Positions 25,308 through 34,233 of a stretch of DNA of 64,000 bases are shown here, piece by piece. The notes under the pieces were generated by a model. That model searched no databases. It was not told where the DNA came from and was given only the letters and a program-made list of their open reading frames with translations. The stretch is from contig NZ_CP042828.1 of assembly GCF_008000995.1 (NCBI RefSeq), forward strand, positions 1,178,001 to 1,242,000. Reading direction: 5' to 3'. A program made the position numbers and the translations under genes. How positions within the stretch are numbered: the first letter of the stretch is position 1; every line of letters begins with the position of its first letter. The stretch comes from Ruania zhangjianzhongii. GTDB taxonomy: Bacteria > Actinomycetota > Actinomycetes > Actinomycetales > Beutenbergiaceae.

Positions 25308-26555
25308 TCAGGAGGTGACAGCCACCTGGCCGCGGTCCTTCTTGACCGGCCCGTCGCCGCCCGGGCGGATCTCGAAGTCGAAGATCTCCGTCGGGAGGAA
25401 CACCGTGCAGCAGGCGTTCGGGATGTCGACCACGCTGCTGAGCCGGCCCTGGATGGGCGAGGTGCCGAGGATCAGATACGCCTGCTCGCCGGTGTAGCCC
25501 CACTTCTCCAGGTAGGTGATCGCGTTCAGGCAGGCGTTGCGGTAGGCCTCGGTCGCGTCCATGTACAGGTTCGTGTCGTCGCGGTGGTCTACCGAGATGC
25601 CGGTGAAGGTCAACCACTCGGAGTACACCGGCTCGACCCGGCTGGGCATGAAGATCGGGTTGTGGGTGACCCCGTAGGTATCCATCCCACCCTTGATCAG
25701 CTCGACGTGGAGGTCGACGAAGCCGCCCATCTCGATGGCGCCACAGAAGTTGATCTCCCCGTCACCCTGGCTGAAGTGCAGGTCGCCGATGGAGAAGTTC
25801 GCCCCGTTGACGTACACCGGGTAGAAGACCCGACTTCCTCGGGTGAAGTTCATGATGTCCATGTTTCCGCCGTGCTCCCGTGGCGGAACGGTCCGGGCGC
25901 CGTCCCGGGCGACCTGCTCAGCGATCTCTGCGCTCGCGGTCCCGGCGAGAGTGCCCGGCACCGTCGGCGGGATCGCCAGCGGCGGCACCCGGTCCGGTTG
26001 GGTGTCGATCAGAGTCTGTTCCCGGCGGTTCCACTGCGCCAGAAGTTCCGGTGATGGTGCGGTTCCGGCCAGGCCGGGGTGCTGGATCCCGGTGTAGCGC
26101 ACGCCGGGAATGTGCCGGGAGGAGCATTCTTGGCCGGTGAAGTCCCAGATGGCCTTGTACGCGTCCGGGTAGTAGTCGGTCAGAAACCCGCCGCCGTTCA
26201 CCTTCGCGAAGATTCCCGAGTAGCCCCAGCCTTCGCCGCAGTTGTCGCCCTGCGTCTGGGGAACGGGGCCGATGTCGACGATATCGACGACGAGCAGGTC
26301 GCCCGGCTCCGCGCCTTCGATCGCGAACGGACCGGAGAGCATGTGGTTGAAGTCGAGGTTGACGTCACGGACGTCGTTGGCCGAATCGTTGTTGCCGATC
26401 TGGCCGTTCGTCCACTCCTTGCACTCGATGCGGAAGGTCGATCCCGGCTTGACCGTCGCCGCCGGCGGGATGTCCGGATGCCAGCGGTTGTGCCCCGGTA
26501 CGGCCTGGTCGGTCATGGACTTGGACTGATCGACGCTGAAGATCACTTCGGGCAT
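25308..26555 (-). CDS. fmdA: Formamidase (acetamidase/formamidase family)
   Basis: Hydrolyses formamide, and possibly other short amides, to ammonia and formate; cytoplasmic. The 415 residues match FmdA throughout: VPGHNRWHPDIPPAATVKPG near the N-terminus, IECKEWTNGQIGNNDSANDV, the metal- or substrate-site GGNMDIMNF, HFSQGDGEINFCGAIEM and a Cys-containing VDIPNACCTVFLPTEIF. It is the last gene of the fmdB-amiS-fmdA unit. The formate produced could feed the formate dehydrogenase encoded at the far end of this window (inference). Confidence 0.95.
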   Translation of the reverse strand: MPEVIFSVDQSKSMTDQAVPGHNRWHPDIPPAATVKPGSTFRIECKEWTNGQIGNNDSANDVRDVNLDFNHMLSGPFAIEGAEPGDLLVVDIVDIGPVPQTQGDNCGEGWGYSGIFAKVNGGGFLTDYYPDAYKAIWDFTGQECSSRHIPGVRYTGIQHPGLAGTAPSPELLAQWNRREQTLIDTQPDRVPPLAIPPTVPGTLAGTASAEIAEQVARDGARTVPPREHGGNMDIMNFTRGSRVFYPVYVNGANFSIGDLHFSQGDGEINFCGAIEMGGFVDLHVELIKGGMDTYGVTHNPIFMPSRVEPVYSEWLTFTGISVDHRDDTNLYMDATEAYRNACLNAITYLEKWGYTGEQAYLILGTSPIQGRLSSVVDIPNACCTVFLPTEIFDFEIRPGGDGPVKKDRGQVAVTS

Positions 26556-26627
26556 GGCTAATCACCAATCTGTCTGCAGGGGAGGAAACTCACCCGGTGG
26601 CCGGGCTAGCGGTAGCAGAGCGCCGAA

Positions 26628-27239
26628 TCAATCGACCACCTCCTTGACTGGTGCGGTCAGTGGACGTGCAGCGGGTGCGGATACCGCGAGGGCGAGCACG
26701 CCGACCACGGCGATCACGATCGCCACGGTCCAGCTACCACTCCATCCGTCGAGCAAGGTCATCAGGGCAGCCACAGTCGTGATCACCCCGATGACGACGG
26801 TGTAGACACCGGTCGCGGGGGCGAGGTGCTGCCGTTCGAGGCCGAGGACGAGGAAGAACAGGAACCAGAGGATGCCCCAGAGCAGCCAGATCACGCCGAA
26901 GGCGGCGTCCTGGGCACGGAGGAAGCTCTCTGCTGCATAGACGAGGGTGCACAGCGCGACCAGCAGCGCGAACCAGCCGAAGCCGCGGTTGCTGTAGTCC
27001 TTGACGGCGTTGATCCCGACCCACAGGTAGGTGAAGCCGAACAGGTAGATCCCCGAGGCGGCGAAGATCGCGTTCAGGTCACCACCGGCGACGAAGATCA
27101 GGTAGGTGGGGGTCAGCACCTGCAGCGCACCGACGAACAGGTTGAGCGGGCCTGCTTCCCTGGGTGTCAACCAGCCGAGGAGCAGGAGGCCGTTGACGAT
27201 GAGGACAGTGCCCACGTAGATGAGGCCGACGGCGGACAT
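26628..27239 (-). CDS. amiS: AmiS/UreI family amide/urea channel
   Basis: Integral membrane channel for short amides or urea. The 203 residues form six or seven helices, starting VGLIYVGTVLIVNGLLLLGW and including the family's PLNLFVGALQVLTPTYLI and FGFTYLWVGINAVKD segments. UreI (about 195 residues) and AmiS (about 206) are the same size. It lies between fmdB and fmdA on one strand, so it probably brings formamide to the formamidase. No pH-gating histidine cluster of the Helicobacter UreI kind is evident. Confidence 0.93.
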   Translation of the reverse strand: MSAVGLIYVGTVLIVNGLLLLGWLTPREAGPLNLFVGALQVLTPTYLIFVAGGDLNAIFAASGIYLFGFTYLWVGINAVKDYSNRGFGWFALLVALCTLVYAAESFLRAQDAAFGVIWLLWGILWFLFFLVLGLERQHLAPATGVYTVVIGVITTVAALMTLLDGWSGSWTVAIVIAVVGVLALAVSAPAARPLTAPVKEVVD

Positions 27240-27242
27240 GGA

Positions 27243-27527
27243 TCACGGTCTCGGTAGGGCCGGAAAGCCTGGTCGCTGCGTAGTGGCAGAGGTTGGCTGC
27301 GCCATGGCGGGGATATGTCGGGTGACTTGTGGCGTTTCGCTGCTGAGGCCAGCCTGTGTCGCTGCGCGATCGAGGGAGGGGGAGAGTCGGCTCAGGTGTG
27401 GTGAGCTGAGTGCGCGGGCCCCGAGGCAATCGCAGTCTGGACAGTGTGCCGGGTCCGTGCGGCGGGCGATGGTGCGCAGCAGCTCGAAATCTCCGCAACG
27501 TGGGCAGGTGTAGGAGTAGGTCGGCAC
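27243..27527 (-). CDS. fmdB: FmdB-type zinc-ribbon protein of the amide operon
   Basis: A 94-residue protein with the FmdB zinc ribbon: MPTYSYTC, Cys8/Cys11 and Cys29/Cys32 (HCPDC). The tail is unstructured and Ser/Pro/Thr-rich. FmdB was first described as a regulator of formamidase in Methylophilus; its mode of action remains unclear, and relatives can be chaperone-like. It has a GGAGGT ribosome-binding site and begins 4 bp upstream of amiS. A palindromic site lies 29 bp before the start. It is the second FmdB-type protein in the window and differs strongly in its tail from the one at 13.1 kb. Confidence 0.85.
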   Translation of the reverse strand: MPTYSYTCPRCGDFELLRTIARRTDPAHCPDCDCLGARALSSPHLSRLSPSLDRAATQAGLSSETPQVTRHIPAMAQPTSATTQRPGFPALPRP

Positions 27528-27555
27528 GAGATACCTCCATTGGTTTCAATGACAA

Positions 27556-27571
27556 TATTTCCAAATGAAAG
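27556..27571. promoter_or_regulatory. Candidate operator of the amide operon (site 1)
   Basis: TATTTCCAAATGAAAG matches 13 of 16 positions of the site at 28803-28818 next to the MarR gene. A nearby TTTCA (27544-27548) pairs with TGAAA. Location before fmdB suggests control of fmdB-amiS-fmdA. Confidence 0.55.
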
Positions 27572-27665
27572 CAAATGTCAAGGTAGCGCCGCTGCGGTGC
27601 TGGGCGGGTCGGGCAGAGGTCTCGCTGGCACGCTGTGCGGGTCGGGCGCTGGAACGCGGCGCGGA

Positions 27666-28811
27666 TCAGGCGGAGATGCCTCGTGGCAGCGAGGTGACGA
27701 CCTCGAAGTCCGTGACATCTGCCCGGGCGAGGTAGACCGATTGCCGGAGGTGGCCTGACCGTAGCTCCATAGAGCCACGTGGCCCGTCATACCCCAGCCC
27801 TTCCGACACGCGCAGGATCGCCTCGATAGAGGTGTCCTGGGCTGTGGCGAAGAGGGCGGTGAGGAGCTGGAGTCCTTCGTAGCAGGACTCGCCCTGGTTG
27901 TTCAGCGGCGGTGCATCGGGTCCGAAGGCGGCGGCGTAATCGCCGACGAAGTCGAGCGAGTTGCCGGTGGGCAGAGAGCGGAAGTAGCCGGCTGCCACGT
28001 ACAGGTCGCGGGTCGCTGCAGGACCGGAGGCGAGCAGCATGTTCTCCTCCATCAGCGGTGTCAGTCGAACGAGCCCGTCATCGAGGCCGCGTGCGGCGAA
28101 CTGTCGGTTGAAGCGGACCGCGTCCTGACCGACCAGGAACATCAGCACACCGTCGGCGCGCGGTCCGCGCTCGATCCCGTCCAACACGGTCGCGAAGTGC
28201 TCAGAGTCAAAGTGGGTGAGAGTGGTGCTCAGTACGTCCAGGCCGAGCGCCTCGGCATAGCCGCAGGCGGCTTGTGCCGAGCGCCTGGGCCAGACGTAGT
28301 CCGAGCCGACGATGTGCCAGCGACGCACGTTCGCTTCGTCCCGGAGCCAGGCGAGAGCAGGTGCGATCTGGTCTCCCGGGGTCTCGCCGACGCAGAAGAC
28401 GCCCGGGCGATTCTCGCCACCCTCGTACAACGAGGTGTACACATACGGGATGCGTCCCTGGGTGATGGGTGCGACAGCCTCCCGGACTGACGAGATGTGC
28501 CACCCCGTCAGGGCGTCGATATGGCCGGCATCGACCAGGCTCCGGACGGTACGGGCGACCTTCTCCGGCCGCTGACCCGCGTCGATCACCTCGAACTCGA
28601 CGGGGCGACCGAGCACGCCGGAGGCGTCCGCCTGCCGCCGATAGAGCTCGGCAACCGCCTCACACGACGGGCCGAAGATACCGCCGGGCCCTTGGAGCGG
28701 GATGGCGAGGCCGATTCGGATCGCGTCTGCCCCGACAGCGCTCCGGTGGCCCCGACCCGCCGAGTGCATGTGCATGTTCACCACCACGGGTGCATCAGAT
28801 AGTATTTTCAT
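27666..28811 (-). CDS. AmiC-like amide/urea-binding protein, no signal peptide
   Basis: A 381-residue type I periplasmic-binding fold of the AmiC/UrtA branch: IRIGLAIPLQGPGGIFG (about 32-48), QRPEKVARTVRSLVD, GRIPYVYTSLYEGGE and NNQGESCYEGL. No signal sequence or lipobox precedes the domain, and no ABC permease genes follow, so a cytoplasmic amide sensor like Pseudomonas AmiC is more likely than a transport receptor. No AmiR antiterminator is in the window; a MarR regulator is divergent instead. Its ATG overlaps operator-like site 2, suggesting MarR control. Confidence 0.8.
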   Translation of the reverse strand: MKILSDAPVVVNMHMHSAGRGHRSAVGADAIRIGLAIPLQGPGGIFGPSCEAVAELYRRQADASGVLGRPVEFEVIDAGQRPEKVARTVRSLVDAGHIDALTGWHISSVREAVAPITQGRIPYVYTSLYEGGENRPGVFCVGETPGDQIAPALAWLRDEANVRRWHIVGSDYVWPRRSAQAACGYAEALGLDVLSTTLTHFDSEHFATVLDGIERGPRADGVLMFLVGQDAVRFNRQFAARGLDDGLVRLTPLMEENMLLASGPAATRDLYVAAGYFRSLPTGNSLDFVGDYAAAFGPDAPPLNNQGESCYEGLQLLTALFATAQDTSIEAILRVSEGLGYDGPRGSMELRSGHLRQSVYLARADVTDFEVVTSLPRGISA

Positions 28812-28818
28812 CTGAAAG
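28803..28818. promoter_or_regulatory. Candidate MarR operator (site 2)
   Basis: TATTTTCATCTGAAAG contains the palindrome TTTCA-TC-TGAAA and lies between the divergent AmiC-like and MarR genes, overlapping the AmiC-like start codon. It is a near-copy of the site before fmdB. Confidence 0.6.
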
Positions 28819-28865
28819 GGATGTGACCAACGTAGAACATTGGTCGCCAGTTGGGAAGGACCCGG

Positions 28866-29342
28866 ATGGTTGGGGCATCAGTGAGTGGGCCGGTTCAGTC
28901 ACCGCCGCGTGGCGGTCTCGACGTCCGCCTGCTGACCCTGGTGACGGCTCGTGTCCATCGAGATGTCGCCGCCACACTCGCTACCGAGGAGCTCTCCGTC
29001 GACCAGTGGACTGTGCTCGACTACCTCGACGACGTCGGGCCGTGCACGATGACGGCACTGGCAGGTGCGACCGGGACCAACGGTGCCACGCTGACGCGCA
29101 TCGTCGATCGGTTGGTGAGTCGGGCCCTGGTCTATCGGAACGCCGATTCTGGGGACCGTCGCCGCGTGCTGGTGCACGTTTCCGAGCGTGGCCGAGAGAT
29201 GACCCGCGACCTGCGACCGCGTGTGCGTGCCGCGGAGCAGCGCGCGACGTCCGAACTGACCGAGGGCGAGCGCGACGAGCTCGGGCGGATGCTGCAGCGA
29301 ATCTCGACTCCGCCGCGGACGGCCGACGATCCAGGCGGCTGA
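28866..29342 (+). CDS. MarR-family transcriptional regulator
   Basis: A 158-residue winged-helix repressor or activator. The recognition helix region is MTALAGATGTNGATLTRIVDR (about 60-80) and the wing is SGDRRRVLVHV. Flanking helices give the usual dimer interface (about 18-45 and 115-145). It is divergent from the AmiC-like gene, with two matching palindromes nearby, so it probably controls the amide module. The ATG at 28866 has AAGGA six bases upstream; a TTG five codons earlier is less likely. Confidence 0.88.
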   Translation: MVGASVSGPVQSPPRGGLDVRLLTLVTARVHRDVAATLATEELSVDQWTVLDYLDDVGPCTMTALAGATGTNGATLTRIVDRLVSRALVYRNADSGDRRRVLVHVSERGREMTRDLRPRVRAAEQRATSELTEGERDELGRMLQRISTPPRTADDPGG

Positions 29343-29428
29343 GAAGAGCCTGGCCTCGCGGATGGCGGAGTCAGCTCGGGGATGGCGAAGCCAGGGGCGC
29401 AGAGTGGGCACCGGCGGCGCTGTCGCCG

Positions 29429-30115
29429 TCAGAGCATCGAGGCGAGCAACCGTCCGGCCACCGAGCGCACGGTGACCACGGGGACGTCAGCACAGGCAGC
29501 CACGGCGGCCTCGCGCATCGCCTCGTCGTAGCCGATGCAGTCGAGTACCACCAGGTCGCTGACCGTCGCGACCTCTGCGGCGGCCGTGGCGATTGCCTCG
29601 GCGGAGTCCGTGTACGGGCTGGCTGCGCCGACCGCTGCCGGCCGCACACCGATCGACTGCTGCCAGTGGCCGTAGGCATCGGCTACCTGCTCCGGGAGCG
29701 GGCTCAGCACACCCAGACGACCACCACCTCGGGCGAGGCCACTGAGCAAGCCTCGAACGCCGTCGTGCGCGAGACGCTCCACCAGGAACAGCGGCCGTTC
29801 GTGACGAACGTCGGGGAACTCCCCGGAGCACACGAGCAGGCTCAGGTCGGCGCCGTCCGCTTCCCCGCGGGCAATAGCCTGTTCGACCAGGGGGATCGAC
29901 TGGTCGTGGCCGAATATGGCCGAACTGCCGTCACGCAGCCGCGAGGTGAACGCATGCTCCCCAGTCCGGGGCGCGAGCGCGGCGATCTGTGCGGCATCCA
30001 GGCCGTCCAGCCCGCCGTGCTCGATCAGCTCGGTGCCGGCGGGGAGGATGCCCGCCAGCTCAGGCGTGAGGTCAGAGCGGGGCGACTGCCCGATCGTGAT
30101 CACGGCTAGCTTCAT
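29429..30115 (-). CDS. AroM family protein (Asp/Glu-racemase-like fold)
   Basis: A 228-residue AroM-family protein; no biochemical role is established for the family. The N-terminal VITIGQSPRSDLTPEL is the AroM signature. Two cysteines in racemase-like settings, Cys96 (LLVCSGEF) and Cys193 (LDCIGYDEAM), recall the catalytic pair of aspartate/glutamate/hydantoin racemases, so an epimerase acting on amino acids or peptides is possible (inference). It is last in the five-gene IclR-OPT-peptidase unit, 15 bp after the S33 peptidase gene. Confidence 0.85.
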   Translation of the reverse strand: MKLAVITIGQSPRSDLTPELAGILPAGTELIEHGGLDGLDAAQIAALAPRTGEHAFTSRLRDGSSAIFGHDQSIPLVEQAIARGEADGADLSLLVCSGEFPDVRHERPLFLVERLAHDGVRGLLSGLARGGGRLGVLSPLPEQVADAYGHWQQSIGVRPAAVGAASPYTDSAEAIATAAAEVATVSDLVVLDCIGYDEAMREAAVAACADVPVVTVRSVAGRLLASML

Positions 30116-30130
30116 GGATCGCTCCCGTCC

Positions 30131-31411
30131 TCAGCGGTGCAGCAGGGTGAGTAGCCGGTCCAGCAGCCGGTACCCGTCGGCGCGGATGCCGTCGTGCTGA
30201 TACTCGTTGGTCACCAGCGGCCGCAGCCCGCGAATCGCCTCGGCTGTTGCCACCGAGGCCTCGCGGGGGACGAACATGTCGTCGGAGTAGATCGCTGCCG
30301 CTACCGGCACCTCGTTCGCCGCCAGTGCGTCGAGGTCGTACAGCGCCGGGAAGTCCTCGCGCTGGGCGAGCAGGTCCGCAACCTCGGCCAGCGGCGCCAG
30401 AGCGGGATCCTCCTCGAGCTGCCACGGGAAGATGTGCTCCCCGGTCAGTAGCGGCCGGTCCAGGCCGGGGTCGAACTCGGGGAGCGAGCGTCGGACCCGG
30501 TGTGCTGCCCAGGCGGTCGCCCCGTGGGAGGCGTCGCCCTGGGCATAGATCGTCTCGTGCATCACGGCATACAGCGGGTTGCCCGCGAAGGAGACGACGC
30601 CGCCCACCTCCCGCAGGAACCGCTCCCGCAGCCGGCGTTCACCGCCGACGGTGACGAACGGGTCCTCGAGCAGGTAGTGCAGGGCCTCGAACCCGGTGGA
30701 GGAACCGAGCGTGAGGCCGATCTGCAGGAGGCGGGGCACGGACAGTGCTTCACCGGTCGGCAGCAGCTCCTCGCCCGAGCGCAGGTGCGCCACGACCTCG
30801 GCCACCGTTGTCGCATCGTGCGGGTAGCGGGCGAAGAACGCGGCGTTGCGGCGGGCGGTCTGTGCGAACGTCAGCCGGTACACCTCGTCCGCCGGGCCGG
30901 TCAGGGCTGGGAGGCCGGCGGTGATCAGCACCTCCCGCAGCCCGTGCGGGGCGCTGGACAGGTACGCGGTGGCGATGAATCCGCCGTAGGACTGGCCGAG
31001 CACGGTCCACGGATCGTCGCCAAGGGCAAGGCGCAGCGCCTCGGCGTCGGCCACGATCGAGTCGGCACGGAAGTGGCTCAGGTAGGCGGCCTGGGCGGCC
31101 CCGGTCATCCCGGCCAGCGTCTGCCGGTCCGCCGGAGTGGACCGGCCGGTGCCGCGCTGGTCCAGCAGCACCACCCGGTACTCCTGCAGGCCACGGTCCA
31201 GCCAGCCACCGATCGATGTGGGCCGGTTCGCGCGGTTGCCCGGCCCGCCCTGGAACCACACCAGGCGCGGGCGGTCCGCGCCGCCGTCCCGGACGACCTC
31301 CCGGGCGAAGATCTCGATGCTCCCCGGGGACGCGCCCGTGTGGTCCAGCGGCACGGTGAGGGTGTGCTCATGGACGTCATGTCCGTCGATGCGGTGGCTG
31401 TGGGTCTGCAT
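30131..31411 (-). CDS. Proline iminopeptidase-like alpha/beta hydrolase (S33)
   Basis: Cytoplasmic serine peptidase of family S33, expected to release N-terminal Pro or other residues from peptides. The 426 residues show the oxyanion region WFQGGPGN (52-59), LLDQRGTGRS (82-91) and nucleophile Ser141 in GQSYGG, with a long lid (about 170-330) typical of bacterial prolyl aminopeptidases. It ends with QHDGIRADGYRLLDRLL, where the His is a likely catalytic residue. It lies 2 bp downstream of the M29-type gene in the peptide operon. Confidence 0.9.
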   Translation of the reverse strand: MQTHSHRIDGHDVHEHTLTVPLDHTGASPGSIEIFAREVVRDGGADRPRLVWFQGGPGNRANRPTSIGGWLDRGLQEYRVVLLDQRGTGRSTPADRQTLAGMTGAAQAAYLSHFRADSIVADAEALRLALGDDPWTVLGQSYGGFIATAYLSSAPHGLREVLITAGLPALTGPADEVYRLTFAQTARRNAAFFARYPHDATTVAEVVAHLRSGEELLPTGEALSVPRLLQIGLTLGSSTGFEALHYLLEDPFVTVGGERRLRERFLREVGGVVSFAGNPLYAVMHETIYAQGDASHGATAWAAHRVRRSLPEFDPGLDRPLLTGEHIFPWQLEEDPALAPLAEVADLLAQREDFPALYDLDALAANEVPVAAAIYSDDMFVPREASVATAEAIRGLRPLVTNEYQHDGIRADGYRLLDRLLTLLHR

Positions 31412-31413
31412 GA

Positions 31414-32481
31414 TCAGTAGCCGTCCACTCCGAGGCGGCGGCAGATCTCGACGAGCTCGGGGTGGACGTACCTGCCGCTCTCCTCCAAAGCCACACCGTC
31501 CACATAGATCGACGGGGCCACGTTGGATCCGTCCGAGTGTGCGGGGGCAACCCAGGATTCGCCGCCGATCCAGGCTCCCTTAGTGCCGATACCGAACTCC
31601 ACGCAGCCGAAGACGCGTTCGTCCTCGACGATCCGCCCGGTGGACTTGGTGACGCCCGGGTTGTAACCCAGGGACCAGTGCGCGACCCGGTACATGTTCG
31701 GATCGTCTTGTGCGGCGAGCCAGGAGCGGTAGACGTCGGCGTCCCGGCCGGTGCCGGCCACGTCGGTGACCACACCGTTCTCCACGGTCAGCGTGATCGG
31801 GTTCGTGATCAGGCCGTTCTCGTCCGGGGGCCAGGCGGCGCCGTCAAAGACGATAGTGCCGTTCTGCGTCTCCTCGATCGGGTTCCAGGAGATCTGCCCG
31901 GCGAGCATCACCGACATTCCGGGCTTGTCTGCCGGGATGCCGCGCACATGGATCGGGCGGTCGCCGGTGCGGCCGGTGATGTCCATCCCATTGGCGGACG
32001 TGATCCGGATCTCCTCGCCGGCGCTCATCAGGTCCACCAGCTTGTCCCCGAGCTCGCGCACCCCTTGGTAGTCCACCTTGGCGACCGTGTCCACGAGCAT
32101 CTGCACGTCCAGCCCGGTCAGGCAGGTGTACCGCGTCCCGCGGTCCATCGCTGCGCGGAACGCGTCCGAGTGCATGATGTAGCCGAGCTGGAGCTCGATC
32201 CAGACATCGGCGCCGAGAGCGGCGCCGGCGACCGGGGCCGGCGGTTCGATGGCGGACTGCCAACGGGTCTCGTACCGAACGATCACCGGATGAGCGCCCA
32301 CCGCCATGGCCGCGCCGCCGAGCAGCTCGGCCACGCGCATGTCCGAGGAGGTGTCGGTGGTGATGAGGACGTCCTCGCCCTCCTGCACGCACATGATCTC
32401 CTCGATCAGCTTGCGGGCGCCGACGAATGCCTCGAACGCGAGGTACTCGCCCCGCGACTCGATCCGGTTGGTGACCTCCAT
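31414..32481 (-). CDS. M29-type aminopeptidase / NicX-like metalloenzyme
   Basis: A 355-residue protein of the aminopeptidase T (M29) superfamily, which also includes 2,5-dihydroxypyridine dioxygenases (NicX). Visible features are VLITTDTSSDMRVAELLGGA (N-terminal domain), GIPADKPGMSVMLAGQISW, and the C-terminal metal-site region FGCVEFGIG with GGESWVAPAHSDGSNVAPSI (Glu, His, Asp candidates). The neighbouring oligopeptide transporter and peptidases favour a peptidase role. It has GAAAGGACA before the ATG and is 41 bp from the transporter gene. Confidence 0.8.
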   Translation of the reverse strand: MEVTNRIESRGEYLAFEAFVGARKLIEEIMCVQEGEDVLITTDTSSDMRVAELLGGAAMAVGAHPVIVRYETRWQSAIEPPAPVAGAALGADVWIELQLGYIMHSDAFRAAMDRGTRYTCLTGLDVQMLVDTVAKVDYQGVRELGDKLVDLMSAGEEIRITSANGMDITGRTGDRPIHVRGIPADKPGMSVMLAGQISWNPIEETQNGTIVFDGAAWPPDENGLITNPITLTVENGVVTDVAGTGRDADVYRSWLAAQDDPNMYRVAHWSLGYNPGVTKSTGRIVEDERVFGCVEFGIGTKGAWIGGESWVAPAHSDGSNVAPSIYVDGVALEESGRYVHPELVEICRRLGVDGY

Positions 32482-32522
32482 GGGTCTGTCCTTTCGGTAG
32501 TGGGGGACTGGGTGCGGGCCGG

Positions 32523-34205
32523 TCAGCGGATGATGCGGCCGAGTGAGGCCAGGGCATCACCGGCGATCAGTCCGGCACCGAACAGGTTGAGGTCGTCCTC
32601 CGCCTTACGGCCCTTGGTACGGCGGATGATCACCCGGACCAGCAGTGCGGCGAACACCAGCCAACAGGCATAGGGCGAGGAGATCAGCAGACCGGTGGCG
32701 AGCATGATGCCCATCTGCCGGGTCGAGCCGCCGAGTGCCTGGATGAGCGCCCCGGGGATGGCCCAGATCACCAGGTTCTGCACAGCCTGTGGGTTGGTCA
32801 GACCGGCACTGATCGTGTCGGCGAAGACCACGGACACCGGAGGCAGGGAGCCGGCTTCGAAGTAGGAGCGCCACAGCAGGGCGACCATCACCAGCGCGAC
32901 GACGAACCCGATGATCGCCGAGTAGTACTGCTGCTTGCGGCCAGACATCTCGTACCGGGTGTACTCGGGGTGCCGGGAGTGGATCCGGCGCAGCATCCAG
33001 CCCGCCTTGAAGTCGTAGCCCAGATCGGCGAAGGCAGGTCCGGTGGCGGCGCAGTAGCCGACCAGCACCACCAGTGGCACCTCCGGCAGACCGAGCACCA
33101 AGCCGAGGACCAGGAAGATCAGCGTCACCGCGAAGGCCGGGAACCAGCCGGAGTGCATCGCTGCCAGCCCCACGATGATCTCGTGCACGAACGCGGCGAC
33201 GGCGGCGAAGACGACCCAGCCGATCAACGCAGGGATGCTCAGATCGGCGATGATTCCGGAGAGGAGCGCCAGCGCGACCGCGACCAGCAGGAACAGCACC
33301 ACACCGGAGCCGAGGCCGCGGCCGAGCTCGGTGGCGGTGCGCGAGTGGTAGAAGGCGGGGTCGATGCTCTCGTCCACCTCGGCGGCGGCCGGACGTGCCA
33401 TTCCGTGCCGCTCGGCATCTGTCTTGGCGTCGGCGGCCTTCTTCTTCTGCCGGTTGGTGAGGATCAAGATTGCCTGGATCAGCGCGACGACTCCGGCGCC
33501 GATCATCACCCCGTGTGGGATGTACTCATCGGAGAGGGAGATGTTCTCCAGGCCAGGGATGATCGGTGCGTACTGGTTGACCATCAGCCCGACACCGAAC
33601 ATCAGCAGCGCGACGATGTTGCCGATCAGAGCGACGCCGGCGGCCGAGCCGCTCAGGCCGAACCAGGAGAGCGCTGCGCCGACCACACCGCCGCCGACGA
33701 GGATCTTGGCGCGCCGGCCACCTTCGTCACCGGCCTTGATCGTCTCTGCCGCGGCGATACCGGGGGGCCAGGCAGCGGTCGCCGGCAGGAACCGGGACCC
33801 GAACGTCTGGAACAGCACCCAGGAGTCGACGGCCAGACCGGCACCGGCACCGAGCAGCAACGGCCAGATCAGGTCCGGCCGGCCGAACGCCCAGCCGATG
33901 GCGATCGGCGTGAGGAGTGCGTTGGCCGCACCGAAGGTGGCCGAAGAGATCGCGGTCTGGGCGAGATTCTGCCGGTTGATATCGCGGAACCTGTGCAGAC
34001 CCCAGATACCGGCTCGGCCGATGACCATCGCGACCAGCGCGCCGATCACCGAGGTGTTCGCGGAGATGCCCAGGGTGGTGACCAGGTGGAGGCCGATAAA
34101 AGCACCGAGCACGGAGAGCAGGACCGTGACGATCAAGGTCCGCGGAGCGAAGGCGCTCGGGTGGCGGAGTGGTTCAGTGCTCGTGGACGCAGCGTCGTGC
34201 GACAT
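32523..34205 (-). CDS. OPT family oligopeptide transporter
   Basis: Proton-coupled transporter for small peptides or metal-chelating compounds; integral membrane, 560 residues and about 14-16 helices. OPT hallmarks include the first-helix LSVLGAFIGLHLVTTLGIS, the long cytoplasmic loop (about 255-290, Lys/Ala-rich) and the C-terminal NPQAVQNLVIWAIPGALIQ with a GLLI-SPYACWLVF ending. The open frame extends 29 codons upstream without similarity; MSHDAAST at 34205 is the likely start. It is flanked by IclR and peptidase genes, so imported peptides are probably hydrolysed by the co-transcribed enzymes. Confidence 0.9.
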   Translation of the reverse strand: MSHDAASTSTEPLRHPSAFAPRTLIVTVLLSVLGAFIGLHLVTTLGISANTSVIGALVAMVIGRAGIWGLHRFRDINRQNLAQTAISSATFGAANALLTPIAIGWAFGRPDLIWPLLLGAGAGLAVDSWVLFQTFGSRFLPATAAWPPGIAAAETIKAGDEGGRRAKILVGGGVVGAALSWFGLSGSAAGVALIGNIVALLMFGVGLMVNQYAPIIPGLENISLSDEYIPHGVMIGAGVVALIQAILILTNRQKKKAADAKTDAERHGMARPAAAEVDESIDPAFYHSRTATELGRGLGSGVVLFLLVAVALALLSGIIADLSIPALIGWVVFAAVAAFVHEIIVGLAAMHSGWFPAFAVTLIFLVLGLVLGLPEVPLVVLVGYCAATGPAFADLGYDFKAGWMLRRIHSRHPEYTRYEMSGRKQQYYSAIIGFVVALVMVALLWRSYFEAGSLPPVSVVFADTISAGLTNPQAVQNLVIWAIPGALIQALGGSTRQMGIMLATGLLISSPYACWLVFAALLVRVIIRRTKGRKAEDDLNLFGAGLIAGDALASLGRIIR

Positions 34206-34233
34206 GACGAAGTCTCGTTTCGTGCGTGTGGGG

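Noticed and set aside
28797-28814. CAGAT/ATCTG inverted repeat as a separate operator
   Set aside because: It overlaps the better TTTCA-TC-TGAAA palindrome that is shared with the fmdB upstream site.
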